The translations under genes were made by a program, and so were the position numbers. A stretch of DNA of 64,000 bases from Chaunax sp. Z400 (lineage: Eukaryota > Chordata > Actinopteri > Lophiiformes > Chaunacidae): assembly GCA_037577475.1 (NCBI GenBank), contig JBAGJB010000231.1:62001-126000 (forward strand), read 5' to 3'. Positions 11,425 through 22,182 of this stretch are shown here, one piece after another; position 1 is the first letter of the stretch; every line of letters starts with the position of its first letter. The notes under the pieces were generated by a model that did no database searches, had not been told where the DNA came from, and was given only the letters and a program-made list of their open reading frames with translations.

Positions 11425-11575
11425 GGGATAAGGTCTTTCAATGGTTTTATGGGGTCTCCAAGAACGCCAGCAGGTAAACCGAGTCCCTACGACTTACGGT
11501 TCCCGAGATATGACATGTATTTTTGGTGATTTTTGGAATGTTTGTATCTCGGGAACGGAAGGTCGTAGAGACTCG

Positions 11576-11727
11576 GGGAGAAGTCTGGCGTGTTCAGGGA
11601 CCACGAATTATGTCCGACGGATCAGGGTCCCGAGTCTCTACGACCTTCCGTTCCCGAGATATGACATGTCCAGTAGGGGCGTATTTTGAATGTCTGTATC
11701 TCGGGAACGGAAGGTCGTAGAGACTCG
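11576..11727. repeat. Hybrid C-F monomer, right type
   Basis: Here the whole minus motif is C-type (CCGTTCCCGAG) before it runs into ATATGACATGTCC. The crossover point is therefore further right than in the left-type hybrids, in the last bases of the motif. Confidence 0.92.
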
Positions 11728-12209
11728 GGACCAACGTCCGTCTAGGGGTTTATGTGGTCTCTGAGAACACCAGTCTTTGTCCCGAGTCTGTGCGACCTTC
11801 CTTTCCCAAGATATGACATGTCCAGTAGGGGCGTATTTTGAATGTCTGTATCTCGGGAACGGAAGGTCGTAGAGACTCGGGGAGAAGTCTGGCGTGTTCA
11901 GAGACCACGAATTATGTCCGACGGATCAGGGTCCAGAGTCTCTACGACCTTCCGTTCCCGAGTTATACTCAAGTTTATTTTCCCATTGAAGTGAATGGGC
12001 TTTGGTTCGCCTATAGTGAATGTGTGTATCTCGGAAACGGAAGGTCGTAGAGACTCGGGACCAACGTCCGTCTAGGGGTTTATGTGGTCTCTGAGAACAC
12101 CAGTCTTTGTCCCGAGTCTGTGCGACCTTCCTTTCCCGAGATATGACATGTCCAGTAGGGGCGTATTCTGAATGTCTGTATCTCGGGAACGGAAGGTCGT
12201 AGAGACTCG

Positions 12210-12301
12210 CGGACAAGTGTGGGTTAGGGGTTAGGGTTAGGGTTAGGTTAGGTTAAGGGGATAAAAACTCAATCGGGGCCGTACCCGGGTTGGTAACTTT
12301 T
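12210..12301 (+). repeat. Telomere-repeat module T10
   Basis: 92 bp, three TTAGGG plus two TTAGG. Preceded by ACTCG but with GGGGCCGTACCC, so it combines flanks of two types. Confidence 0.95.
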
Positions 12302-12324
12302 GAACGGAAGGTCGTAGAGACTCG

Positions 12325-12476
12325 GGGATAAGCTCTTTCAATGGTTTTATGGGGTCTCCAAGAACGCCAGCAGGTAAACCGAGGCCCTACGACTTACGGT
12401 TCCCGAGATATGACATGTCCAGTAGGGGCGTATTTTGAATGTCTGTATCTCGGGAACGGAAGGTCGTAGAGACTCG
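12325..12476. repeat. Hybrid A-F monomer
   Basis: Same join and the same GAGGCCCTACG variant as at 10519, so probably one event later copied. Confidence 0.9.
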
Positions 12477-12627
12477 GGGAGAAGTCTGGCGTGTTCAGGG
12501 ACCACGAATTATGTCCGACCGATCAGGGTCCCGAGTCCCTACGACTTACGGTTCCCGAGATATGACATGTATTTTTGGTGATTTTTGGAATGTTTGTATC
12601 TCGGGAACGAAAGGTCGTAGAGACTCG
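12477..12627. repeat. Hybrid C-B monomer (unique)
   Basis: Spacer C joins an A-type motif and spacer B. The switch is within the first bases of the motif, after CGAGTC. Confidence 0.9.
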
Positions 12628-13109
12628 GGACCAACGTCCTTCTAGGGGTTTATGTGGTCTCTGAGAACACCAGTCTTTGTCCCGAGTCTGTGCGACCTTC
12701 CTTTCCCGAGATATGACATGTCCAGTAGGGGCGTATTTTGAATGTCTGTATCTCGGGAACGGAAGGTCGTAGAGACACGGGGAGAAGTCTGGCGTGTTCA
12801 GAGACCACGAATTATGTCCGACGGATCAGGGTCCCGAGTCTCTACGACCTTCCGTTCCCGAGTTATACTCAAGTTTATTTTCCCATTGAAGTGAATGGGC
12901 TTTGGTTCGCCTATAGTGAATGTGTGTATCTCGGAAACGGAAGGTCGTAGAGACTCGGGACCAACGTCCGTCTAGGGGTTTATGTGGTCTCTGAGAACAC
13001 CAGTCTTTGTCCCGAGTCTGTGCGACCTTCCTTTCCCGAGATATGACATGTCCAGTAGGGGCGTATTTTGAATGTCTGTATCTCGGGAACGGAAGGTCGT
13101 AGAGACTCG

Positions 13110-13590
13110 GGGATAAGCTCTTTCAATGGTTTTATGGAGTCTCCAAGAACGCCAGCAGGTAAACCGAGTCTCTACGACTTACGGTTCCCGAGATATGACA
13201 TGTATTTTTGGTGATTTTTGGAATGTTTGTATCTCGGGAACGGAAGGTCGTAGAGACTCGGGGAGAAGTCTGGCGTGTTCAGGGACCACGAATTATGTCC
13301 GACCGATCAGGGTCCCGAGTCTCTACGACCTTCCGTTCCCGAGTTATACTCAAGTTTATTTTCCCATTGAAGTGAATGGGGTTTGGTTCGCCTATAGTGA
13401 ATGTGTGTATCTCTGAAACGGAAGGTCGTAGAGACTCGGGACCAACGTCCTTCTAGGGGTTTATGTGGTCTCTGAGAACACCAGTCTTTGTCCCGAGTCT
13501 GTGCGACCTTCCTTTCCCAAGATATGACATGTCCAGTAGGGGCGTATTTTGAATGTCTGTATCTCGGGAACGGAAGGTCGTAGAGACTCG
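13110..13590. repeat. Trimer ab-cd-ef (481 bp)
   Basis: Right-type trimer with the GACCGATC, CTCTGAAAC and CCTTCTAGG marks seen at 9911. Confidence 0.9.
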
Positions 13591-14400
13591 GGGAGAAGTC
13601 TGGCGTGTTCAGAGACCACGAATTATGTCCGACGGATCAGGGTCCAGAGTCTCTACGACCTTCCGTTCCCGAGTTATACTCAAGTTTATTTTCCCATTGA
13701 AGTCAATGGGCTTTGGTTCGCCTATAGTGAATGTGTGTATCTCGGAAACGGAAGGTCGTAGAGACTCGGGACCAACGTCCGTCTAGGGGTTTATGTGGTC
13801 TCTGAGAACACCAGTCTTTGTCCCGAGTCTGTGCGACCTTCCTTTCCCGAGATATGACATGTCCAGTAGGGGCGTATTTTGAATGTCTGTATCTCGGGAA
13901 CGGAAGGTCGTAGAGACTCGGGGATAAGCTCTTTCAATGGTTTTATGGAGTCTCCAAGAACGCCAGCAGGTAAACCGAGTCTCTACGACTTACGGTTCCC
14001 GAGATATGACATGTATTTTGGTGATTTTTGGAATGTTTGTATCTCGGGAACGGAAGGTCGTAGAGACTCGGGGAGAAGTCTGGCGTGTTCAGGGACCACG
14101 AATTATGTCCGACGGATCAGGGTCCCGAGTCTCTACGACCTTCCGTTCCCGAGTTATACTCAAGTTTATTTTCCCATTGAAGTGAATGGGGTTTGGTTCG
14201 CCTATAGTGAATGTGTGTATCTCGGAAACGGAAGGTCGTAGAGACTCGGGACCAACGTCCGTCTAGGGGTTTATGTGGTCTCTGAGAACACCAGTCTTTG
14301 TCCCGAGTCTGTGCGACCTTCCTTTCCCGAGATATGACATGTCCAGTAGGGGCGTATTTTGAATGTCTGTATCTCGGGAACGGAAGGTCGTAGAGACTAG

Positions 14401-14498
14401 CGGACAAGTGTGGGTTAGGGGTTAGGGTTAGGGTTAGGGTTAGGTTAGGTTAAGGGGATAAAAACTCAATCGGGGCCGTACCCGGGTTGGTAACTTTT
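14401..14498 (+). repeat. Telomere-repeat module T11
   Basis: 98 bp, preceded by GAGACTAG. Part of the first 1082-bp duplicate. Confidence 0.95.
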
Positions 14499-14521
14499 GA
14501 ACGGAAGGTCGTAGAGACTCG

Positions 14522-14672
14522 GGGATAAGCTCTTTCAATGGTTTTATGGGGTCTCCAAGAACGCCAGCAGGTAAACCGAGTCCCTACGACTTACGGTTCC
14601 CGAGATATGACATGTATTTTTTGTGATTTTTTGAATGTCTGTATCTCGGGAACGGAAGGTCGTAGAGACTCG
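14522..14672. repeat. ab monomer with B/F hybrid spacer
   Basis: The even spacer begins as B with T-runs and ends GAATGTCTGTAT as in F. The join of two 1082-bp duplicates falls here. Confidence 0.85.
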
Positions 14673-15754
14673 GGGAGAAGTCTGGCGTGTTCAGAGACCA
14701 CGAATTATGTCCGACGGATCAGGGTCCAGAGTCTCTACGACCTTCCGTTCCCGAGTTATACTCAAGTTTATTTTCCCATTGAAGTCAATGGGCTTTGGTT
14801 CGCCTATAGTGAATGTGTGTATCTCGGAAACGGAAGGTCGTAGAGACTCGGGACCAACGTCCGTCTAGGGGTTTATGTGGTCTCTGAGAACACCAGTCTT
14901 TGTCCCGAGTCTGTGCGACCTTCCTTTCCCGAGATATGACATGTCCAGTAGGGGCGTATTTTGAATGTCTGTATCTCGGGAACGGAAGGTCGTAGAGACT
15001 CGGGGATAAGCTCTTTCAATGGTTTTATGGAGTCTCCAAGAACGCCAGCAGGTAAACCGAGTCTCTACGACTTACGGTTCCCGAGATATGACATGTATTT
15101 TGGTGATTTTTGGAATGTTTGTATCTCGGGAACGGAAGGTCGTAGAGACTCGGGGAGAAGTCTGGCGTGTTCAGGGACCACGAATTATGTCCGACGGATC
15201 AGGGTCCCGAGTCTCTACGACCTTCCGTTCCCGAGTTATACTCAAGTTTATTTTCCCATTGAAGTGAATGGGGTTTGGTTCGCCTATAGTGAATGTGTGT
15301 ATCTCGGAAACGGAAGGTCGTAGAGACTCGGGACCAACGTCCGTCTAGGGGTTTATGTGGTCTCTGAGAACACCAGTCTTTGTCCCGAGTCTGTGCGACC
15401 TTCCTTTCCCGAGATATGACATGTCCAGTAGGGGCGTATTTTGAATGTCTGTATCTCGGGAACGGAAGGTCGTAGAGACTAGCGGACAAGTGTGGGTTAG
15501 GGGTTAGGGTTAGGGTTAGGGTTAGGTTAGGTTAAGGGGATAAAAACTCAATCGGGGCCGTACCCGGGTTGGTAACTTTTGAACGGAAGGTCGTAGAGAC
15601 TCGGGGATAAGCTCTTTCAATGGTTTTATGGGGTCTCCAAGAACGCCAGCAGGTAAACCGAGTCCCTACGACTTACGGTTCCCGAGATATGACATGTATT
15701 TTTTGTGATTTTTGGAATGTTTGTATCTCGGGAACGGAAGGTCGTAGAGACTCG
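14673..15754. repeat. 1082-bp tandem duplication, copy 2
   Basis: Repeats copy 1 with the same private variants. Its final B spacer keeps ATTTTTTGTG from copy 1 but ends normally (GAATGTTTGTAT), so the hybrid end of copy 1 arose at the join of the two copies. Confidence 0.9.
15483..15580 (+). repeat. Telomere-repeat module T12
   Basis: 98 bp, identical type to T11; second 1082-bp duplicate. Confidence 0.95.
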
Positions 15755-15906
15755 GGGAGAAGTCTGGCGTGTTCAGGGACCACGAATTATGTCCGACGGA
15801 TCAGGGTCCCGAGTCTCTACGACCTTCCGTTCCCGAGATATGACATGTCCAGTAGGGGCGTATTTTGAATGTCTGTATCTCGGGAACGGAAGGTCGTAGA
15901 GACTCG
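15755..15906. repeat. Hybrid C-F monomer, right type
   Basis: Same join as at 11576. Confidence 0.92.
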
Positions 15907-16388
15907 GGACCAACGTCCGTCTAGGGGTTTATGTGGTCTCTGAGAACACCAGTCTTTGTCCCGAGTCTGTGCGACCTTCCTTTCCCAAGATATGACATGT
16001 CCAGTAGGGGCGTATTTTGAATGTCTGTATCTCGGGAACGGAAGGTCGTAGAGACTCGGGGAGAAGTCTGGCGTGTTCAGAGACCACGAATTATGTCCGA
16101 CGGATCAGGGTCCAGAGTCTCTACGACCTTCCGTTCCCGAGTTATACTCAAGTTTATTTTCCCATTGAAGTGAATGGGCTTTGGTTCGCCTATAGTGAAT
16201 GTGTGTATCTCGGAAAGGGAAGGTCGTAGAGACTCGGGACCAACGTCCGTCTAGGGGTTTATGTGGTCTCTGAGAACACCAGTCTTTGTCCCGAGTCTGT
16301 GCGACCTTCCTTTCCCGAGATATGACATGTCCAGTAGGGGCGTATTCTGAATGTCTGTATCTCGGGAACGGAAGGTCGTAGAGACTCG

Positions 16389-16480
16389 CGGACAAGTGTG
16401 GGTTAGGGGTTAGGGTTAGGGTTAGGTTAGGTTAAGGGGATAAAAACTCAATCGGGGCCCTACCCGGGTTGGTAACTTTT
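16389..16480 (+). repeat. Telomere-repeat module T13
   Basis: 92 bp ending TTAGGTTAGGTTAAGG; GGGGCCCTACCC. First of the long run of 92-bp T modules. Confidence 0.95.
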
Positions 16481-16984
16481 GAACGGAAGGTCGTAGAGAC
16501 TCGGGGATAAGCTCTTTCAATGGTTTTATGGGGTCTCCAAGAACGCCAGCAGGTAAACCGAGTCCCTACGACTTACGTTTCCCGAGATACGACATGTATT
16601 TTTGGTGATTTTTGGAATGTTTGTATCTCGGGAACGGAAGGTCGTAGAGACTCGGGGAGAAGTCTGGCGTGTTCAGAGACCACGAATTATGTCCGACGGA
16701 TCAGGGTCCCGAGTCTCTACGACCTTCCGTTCCCGAGTTATACTCAAGTTCATTTTCCCATTGAAGTGAATGGGGTTTGGTTCGCCTATAGTGAATGTGT
16801 GTATCTCGGAAACGGAAGGTCGTAGAGACTCGGGACCAACGTCCGTCTAGGGGTTTATGTGGTCTCTGAGAACACCAGTCTTTGTCCCGAGTCTGTGCGA
16901 CCTTCCTTTCCCGAGATATGACATGTCCAGTAGGGGCGTATTTTGAATGTCTGTATCTCGGGAACGGAAGGTCGTAGAGACTCG

Positions 16985-17076
16985 CGGACAAGTGTGGGTT
17001 AGGGGTTAGGGTTAGGGTTAGGTTAGTTTAAGGGGATAAAAACTCAATCGGGGCCCTACCCGGGTTGGTAACTTTT
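16985..17076 (+). repeat. Telomere-repeat module T14
   Basis: 92 bp with the variant end TTAGGTTAGTTTAAGG. Confidence 0.95.
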
Positions 17077-17402
17077 GAACGGAAGGTCGTAGAGACTCGG
17101 GGATAAGCTCTTTCAATGGTTTTATGGGGTCTCCAAGAACGCCAGCAGGTAAACCGAGTCCCTACGACTTACGGTTCCCGAGATATGACATGTATTTTTG
17201 GTGATTTTTGGAATGTTTGTATCTCGGGAACGGAAGGTCGTAGAGACTCGGGACCAACGTCCGTCTAGGGGTTTATGTGGTCTCTGAGAACACCAGTCTT
17301 TGTCCCGAGTCTGTGCGACCTTCCTTTCCCGAGATATGACATGTCCAGTAGGGGCGTATTTTGAATGTCTGTATCTCGGGAACGGAAGGTCGTAGAGACT
17401 CG

Positions 17403-17494
17403 CGGACAAGTGTGGGTTAGGGGTTAGGGTTAGGGTTAGGTTAGGTTAAGGGGATAAAAATTCAATCGGGGCCCTACCCGGGTTGGTAACTTTT
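17403..17494 (+). repeat. Telomere-repeat module T15
   Basis: 92 bp, TTAGGTTAGGTTAAGG end. Private ATAAAAATTCAATC, and the motif after it reads AAGTTCGTAG. Confidence 0.95.
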
Positions 17495-17998
17495 GAACGG
17501 AAGTTCGTAGAGACTCGGGGATAAGCTCTTTCAATGGTTTTATGGGGTCTCCAAGAACGCCAGCAGGTAAACCGAGTCCCTACAACTTACGTTTCCCGAG
17601 ATATGACATGTATTTTTGGTGATTTTTGGAATGTTTGTATCTCGGGAACGGAAGGTCGTAGAGACTCGGGGAGAAGTCTGGCGTGTTCAGAGACCACGAA
17701 TTATGTCCGATGGATCAGGGTCCCGAGTCTCTACGACCTTCCGTTCCCGAGTTATACTCAAGTTCATTTTCCCATTGAAGTGAATGGGGTTTGGTTCGCC
17801 TATAGTGAATGTGTGTATCTCGGAAACGGAAGGTCGTAGAGACTCGGGACCAACGTCCGTCTAGGGGTTTATGTGGTCTCTGAGAACACCAGTCTTTGTC
17901 CCGAGTCTGTGCAACCTTCCTTTCCCGAGATATGACATGTCCAGTAGGGGCGTATTTTGAATGTCTGTATCTCGGGAACGGAAGGTCGTAGAGACTCG

Positions 17999-18090
17999 CG
18001 GACAAGTGTGGGTTAGGGGTTAGGGTTAGGGTTAGGTTAGTTTAAGGGGATAAAAACTCAATCGGGGCCCTACCCGGGTTGGTAACTTTT
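17999..18090 (+). repeat. Telomere-repeat module T16
   Basis: 92 bp, TTAGTTTAAGG end; first T of the 1344-bp repeat, copy 1. Confidence 0.95.
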
Positions 18091-18746
18091 GAACGGAAGG
18101 TCGTAGAGACTCGGGGATAAGCTCTTTCAATGGTTTTATGGGGTCTCCAAGAACGCCAGCAGGTAAACCGAGTCCCTACGACTTACGGTTCCCGAGATAT
18201 GACATGTATTTTTGGTGATTTTTGGAATGTTTGTATCTCGGGAACGGAAGGTCGTAGAGACTCGGGACCAACGTCCGTCTAGGGGTTTATGTGGTCTCTG
18301 AGAACACCAGTCTTTGTCCCAAGTCTGTGCGACCTTCCTTTCCCGAGATATGACATGTCCAGTAGGGGCGTATTTTGAATGTCTGTATCTCGGGAACGGA
18401 AGGTCGTAGAGACTCGGGGAGAAGTCTGGCGTGTTCAGAGACCACGAATTATGTCCGACGGATCAGGGTCCCGAGTCTCTACGACCTTCCGTTCCCGAGT
18501 TATACTCAAGTTTATTTTCCCATTGAAGTGAATGGGCTTTGGTTCGCCTATGGTGAATGTGTGTATCTCGGAAACGGAAGGTCGTAGAGACTCGGGACCA
18601 ACGTCCGTCTAGGGGTTTATGTGGTCTCTGAGAACACCAGTCTTTGTCCCGAGTCTGTGCGACCTTCCTTTCCCGAGATATGACATGTCCAGTAGGGGCG
18701 TATTTTGAATGTCTGTATCTCGGGAACGGAAGGTCGTAGAGACTCG

Positions 18747-18838
18747 CGGACAAGTGTGGGTTAGGGGTTAGGGTTAGGGTTAGGTTAGGTTAAGGGGATA
18801 AAAACTCAATCGGGGCCCTACCCGGGTTGGTAACTTTT
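18747..18838 (+). repeat. Telomere-repeat module T17
   Basis: 92 bp, TTAGGTTAAGG end; second T of the 1344-bp repeat, copy 1. Confidence 0.95.
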
Positions 18839-19342
18839 GAACGGAAGGTCGTAGAGACTCGGGGATAAGCTCTTTCAATGGTTTTATGGGGTCTCCAAGA
18901 ACGCCAGCAGGTAAACCGAGTCCCTACGACTTACGTTTCCCGAGATATGACATGTATTTTTGGTGATTTTTGGAATGTTTGTATCTCGGGAACGGAAGGT
19001 CGTAGAGACTCGGGGAGAAGTCTGGCGTGTTCAGAGACCACGAATTATGTCCGACGGATCAGGGTCCCGAGTCTCTACGACCTTCCGTTCCCGAGTTATA
19101 CTCAAGTTCATTTTCCCATTGAAGTGAATGGGGTTTGGTTCGCCTATAGTGAATGTGTGTATCTCGGAAACGGAAGGTCGTAGAGACTCGGGACCAACGT
19201 CCGTCTAGGGGTTTATGTGGTCTCTGAGAACACCAGTCTTTGTCCCGAGTCTGTGCGACCTTCCTTTCCCGAGATATGACATGTCCAGTAGGGGCGTATT
19301 TTGAATGTCTGTATCTCGGGAACCGAAGGTCGTAGAGACTCG

Positions 19343-19434
19343 CGGACAAGTGTGGGTTAGGGGTTAGGGTTAGGGTTAGGTTAGTTTAAGGGGATAAAAA
19401 CTCAATCGGGGCCCTACCCGGGTTGGTAACTTTT
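19343..19434 (+). repeat. Telomere-repeat module T18
   Basis: 92 bp, TTAGTTTAAGG end. Flanked by motif variants GGAACCGAAGG before and GAACAGAAGG after. Confidence 0.95.
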
Positions 19435-20090
19435 GAACAGAAGGTCGTAGAGACTCGGGGATAAGCTCTTTCAATGGTTTTATGGGGTCTCCAAGAACGC
19501 CAGCAGGTAAACCGAGTCCCTACGACTTACGGTTCCCGAGATATGACATGTATTTTTGGTGATTTTTGGAATGTTTGTATCTCGGGAACGGAAGGTCGTA
19601 GAGACTCGGGACCAACGTCCGTCTAGGGGTTTATGTGGTCTCTGAGAACACCAGTCTTTGTCCCGAGTCTGTGCGACCTTCCTTTCCCGAGATATGACAT
19701 GTCCAGTAGGGGCGTATTTTGAATGTCTGTATCTCGGGAACGGAAGGTCGTAGAGACTCGGGGAGAAGTCTGGCGTGTTCAGAGACCACGAATTATGTCC
19801 GACGGATCAGGGTCCCGAGTCTCTACGACCTTCCGTTCCCGAGTTATACTCAAGTTTATTTTCCCATTGAAGTGAATGGGCTTTGGTTCGCCTATGGTGA
19901 ATGTGTGTATCTCGGAAACGGAAGGTCGTAGAGACTCGGGACCAACGTCCGTCTAGGGGTTTATGTGGTCTCTGAGAACACCAGTCTTTGTCCCGAGTCT
20001 GTGCGACCTTCCTTTCCCGAGATATGACATGTCCAGTAGGGGCGTATTTTGAATGTCTGTATCTCGGGAACGGAAGGTCGTAGAGACTCG

Positions 20091-20182
20091 CGGACAAGTG
20101 TGGGTTAGGGGTTAGGGTTAGGGTTAGGTTAGGTTAAGGGGATAAAAACTCAATCGGGGCCCTACCCGGGTTGGTAACTTTT
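20091..20182 (+). repeat. Telomere-repeat module T19
   Basis: 92 bp, TTAGGTTAAGG end. Confidence 0.95.
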
Positions 20183-20686
20183 GAACGGAAGGTCGTAGAG
20201 ACTCGGGGATAAGCTCTTTCAATGGTTTTATGGGGTCTCCAAGAACGCCAGCAGGTAAACCGAGTCCCTACGACTTACGTTTCCCGAGATATGACATGTA
20301 TTTTTGGTGATTTTTGGAATGTTTGTATCTCGGGAACGGAAGGTCGTAGAGACTCGGGGAGAAGTCTGGCGTGTTCAGAGACCACGAATTATGTCCGACG
20401 GATCAGGGTCCCGAGTCTCTACGACCTTCCGTTCCCGAGTTATACTCAAGTTCATTTTCCCATTGAAGTGAATGGGGTTTGGTTCGCCTATAGTGAATGT
20501 GTGTATCTCGGAAACGGAAGGTCGTAGAGACTCGGGACCAACGTCCGTCTAGGGGTTTATGTGGTCTCTGAGAACACCAGTCTTTGTCCCGAGTCTGTGC
20601 GACCTTCCTTTCCCGAGATATGACATGTCCAGTAGGGGCGTATTTTGAATGTCTGTATCTCGGGAACGGAAGGTCGTAGAGACTCG

Positions 20687-20778
20687 CGGACAAGTGTGGG
20701 TTAGGGGTTAGGGTTAGGGTTAGGTTAGTTTAAGGGGATAAAAACTCAATCGGGGCCCTACCCGGGTTGGTAACTTTT
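20687..20778 (+). repeat. Telomere-repeat module T20
   Basis: 92 bp, TTAGTTTAAGG end. Confidence 0.95.
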
Positions 20779-22067
20779 GAACGGAAGGTCGTAGAGACTC
20801 GGGGATAAGCTCTTTCAATGGTTTTATGGGGTCTCCAAGAACGCCAGCAGGTAAACCGAGTCCCTACGACTTACGGTTCCCGAGATATGACATGTATTTT
20901 TGGTGATTTTTGGAATGTTTGTATCTCGGGAACGGAAGGTCGTAGAGACTCGGGACCAACGTCCGTCTAGGGGTTTATGTGGTCTCTGAGAACACCAGTC
21001 TTTGTCCCGAGTCTGTGCGACCTTCCTTTCCCGAGATATGACATGTCCAGTAGGGGCGTATTTTGAATGTCTGTATCTCGGGAACGGAAGGTCGTAGAGA
21101 CTCGGGGAGAAGTCTGGCGTGTTCAGAGACCACGAATTATGTCCGACGGATCAGGGTCCCGAGTCTCTACGACCTTCCGTTCCCGAGTTATACTCAAGTT
21201 TATTTTCCCATTGAAGTGAATGGGCTTTGGTTCGCCTATGGTGAATGTGTGTATCTCGGAAACGGAAGGTCGTAGAGACTCGGGACCAACGTCCGTCTAG
21301 GGGTTTATGTGGTCTCTGAGAACACCAGTCTTTGTCCCGAGTCTGTGCGACCTTCCTTTCCCGAGATATGACATGTCCAGTAGGGGCGTATTTTGAATGT
21401 CTCTATCTCGGGAACGGAAGGTCGTAGAGACTCGGGGATAAGCTCTTTCAATGGTTTTATGGGGTCTCCAAGAACGCTAGCAGGTAAACCGAGTCTCTAC
21501 GACTTACGGTTCCCGAGATATGACATGTATTTTTGGTGATTTTTGGAATGTTTGTATCTCGGGAACGGAAGGTCGTAGAGACTCGGGACCAACGTCCGTC
21601 TAGGGGTTTATGTGGTCTCTGAGAACACCAGTCTTTGTCCCGAGTCTGTGCGACCTTCCTTTCCCGAGATATGACATGTCCAGTAGGGGCGTATTTTGAA
21701 TGTCTGTATCTCGGGAACGGAAGGTCGTAGAGACTCGGGGAGAAGTCTGGCGTGTTCAGAGACCACGAATTATGTCCGACGGATCAGGGTCCCGAGTCTC
21801 TACGACCTTCCGTTCCCGAGTTATACTCAAGTTTATTTTCCCATTGAAGTGAATGGGCTTTGGTTCGCCTATGGTGAATGTGTGTATCTCGGAAACGGAA
21901 GGTCGTAGAGACTCGGGACCAACGTCCGTCTAGGGGTTTATGTGGTCTCTGAGAACACCAGTCTTTGTCCCGAGTCTGTGCGACCTTCCTTTCCCGAGAT
22001 ATGACATGTCCAGTAGGGGCGTATTTTGAATGTCTGTATCTCGGGAACGGAAGGTCGTAGAGACTCG

Positions 22068-22159
22068 CGGACAAGTGTGGGTTAGGGGTTAGGGTTAGGG
22101 TTAGGTTAGGTTAAGGGGATAAAAACTCAATCGGGGCCCTACCCGGGTTGGTAACTTTT
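22068..22159 (+). repeat. Telomere-repeat module T21
   Basis: 92 bp, TTAGGTTAAGG end. The preceding 748-type half (20802-21434) has no T, giving a gap of about 1.3 kb between T20 and T21. Confidence 0.95.
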
Positions 22160-22182
22160 GAACGGAAGGTCGTAGAGACTCG

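Larger units (their letters stand above)
11425..12324. repeat. 900-bp unit ab, C-F, ef, cd, ef, T
   Basis: Parts begin at 11425, 11576, 11728, 11880, 12058 and 12210. This is the earliest copy of the 900-bp part later found in the 2585-bp higher-order repeat. It carries TTTCCCAAGATATG after E and GGTCCAGAGTCTC after C. Confidence 0.9.
12325..13109. repeat. Unit with two hybrids: A-F, C-B, ef, cd, ef
   Basis: Parts begin at 12325, 12477, 12628, 12780 and 12958. The C-B hybrid at 12477-12627 occurs only here. The motif after C starts CGAGTC and continues with A-type CCTACGACTTACGG. Confidence 0.87.
13591..14672. repeat. 1082-bp tandem duplication, copy 1
   Basis: Order: cd-ef, ab-cd-ef-T, ab. 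Marks shared with copy 2 are GAAGTCAATGGG in D (about 13700), a one-T deletion in B (ATTTTGGTG, about 14016) and GGTCCAGAGTC in C. The last B spacer of this copy is a B/F hybrid ending TTTTTTGAATGTCTGTAT. Confidence 0.9.
15755..16503. repeat. C-F, ef, cd, ef, T
   Basis: With the preceding ab (15604-15754) this is a second 900-bp unit of the 11425 type. Private variant: CTCGGAAAGGG after D at about 16213. Confidence 0.88.
16504..17517. repeat. Shortened 1344-type unit (1014 bp): ab-cd-ef-T, ab-ef-T
   Basis: It equals the 1344-bp higher-order repeat minus one 330-bp cd-ef. Sub-units begin at 16504 and 17100. The first B spacer has AGATACGACATG where others have AGATATGACATG. Confidence 0.9.
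17518..18861. repeat. 1344-bp higher-order repeat, copy 1
   Basis: Order: ab-cd-ef-T (596 bp) then ab-ef-cd-ef-T (748 bp, from 18114). The two T cores differ reliably: the first ends GGTTAGTTTAAGG and the second GGTTAGGTTAAGG. D in the first part has AAGTTCATTTTCC; D in the second ends CCTATGGTGAATG. Confidence 0.92.
18862..20205. repeat. 1344-bp higher-order repeat, copy 2
   Basis: Same order and variants as copy 1, with scattered single-base changes such as GGAACCGAAGG at about 19319 and GAACAGAAGG at about 19435. Confidence 0.92.
20206..22182. repeat. 1344-bp higher-order repeat, copy 3, enlarged to 1977 bp
   Basis: Order: ab-cd-ef-T, ab-ef-cd-ef without T (20802-21434), then ab-ef-cd-ef-T (21435-22182). 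The extra 633 bp is the 748-bp half repeated once without its T. The join shows GTCTCTATCTCGG at about 21400 and AACGCTAGCAGG at about 21473. Confidence 0.9.
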
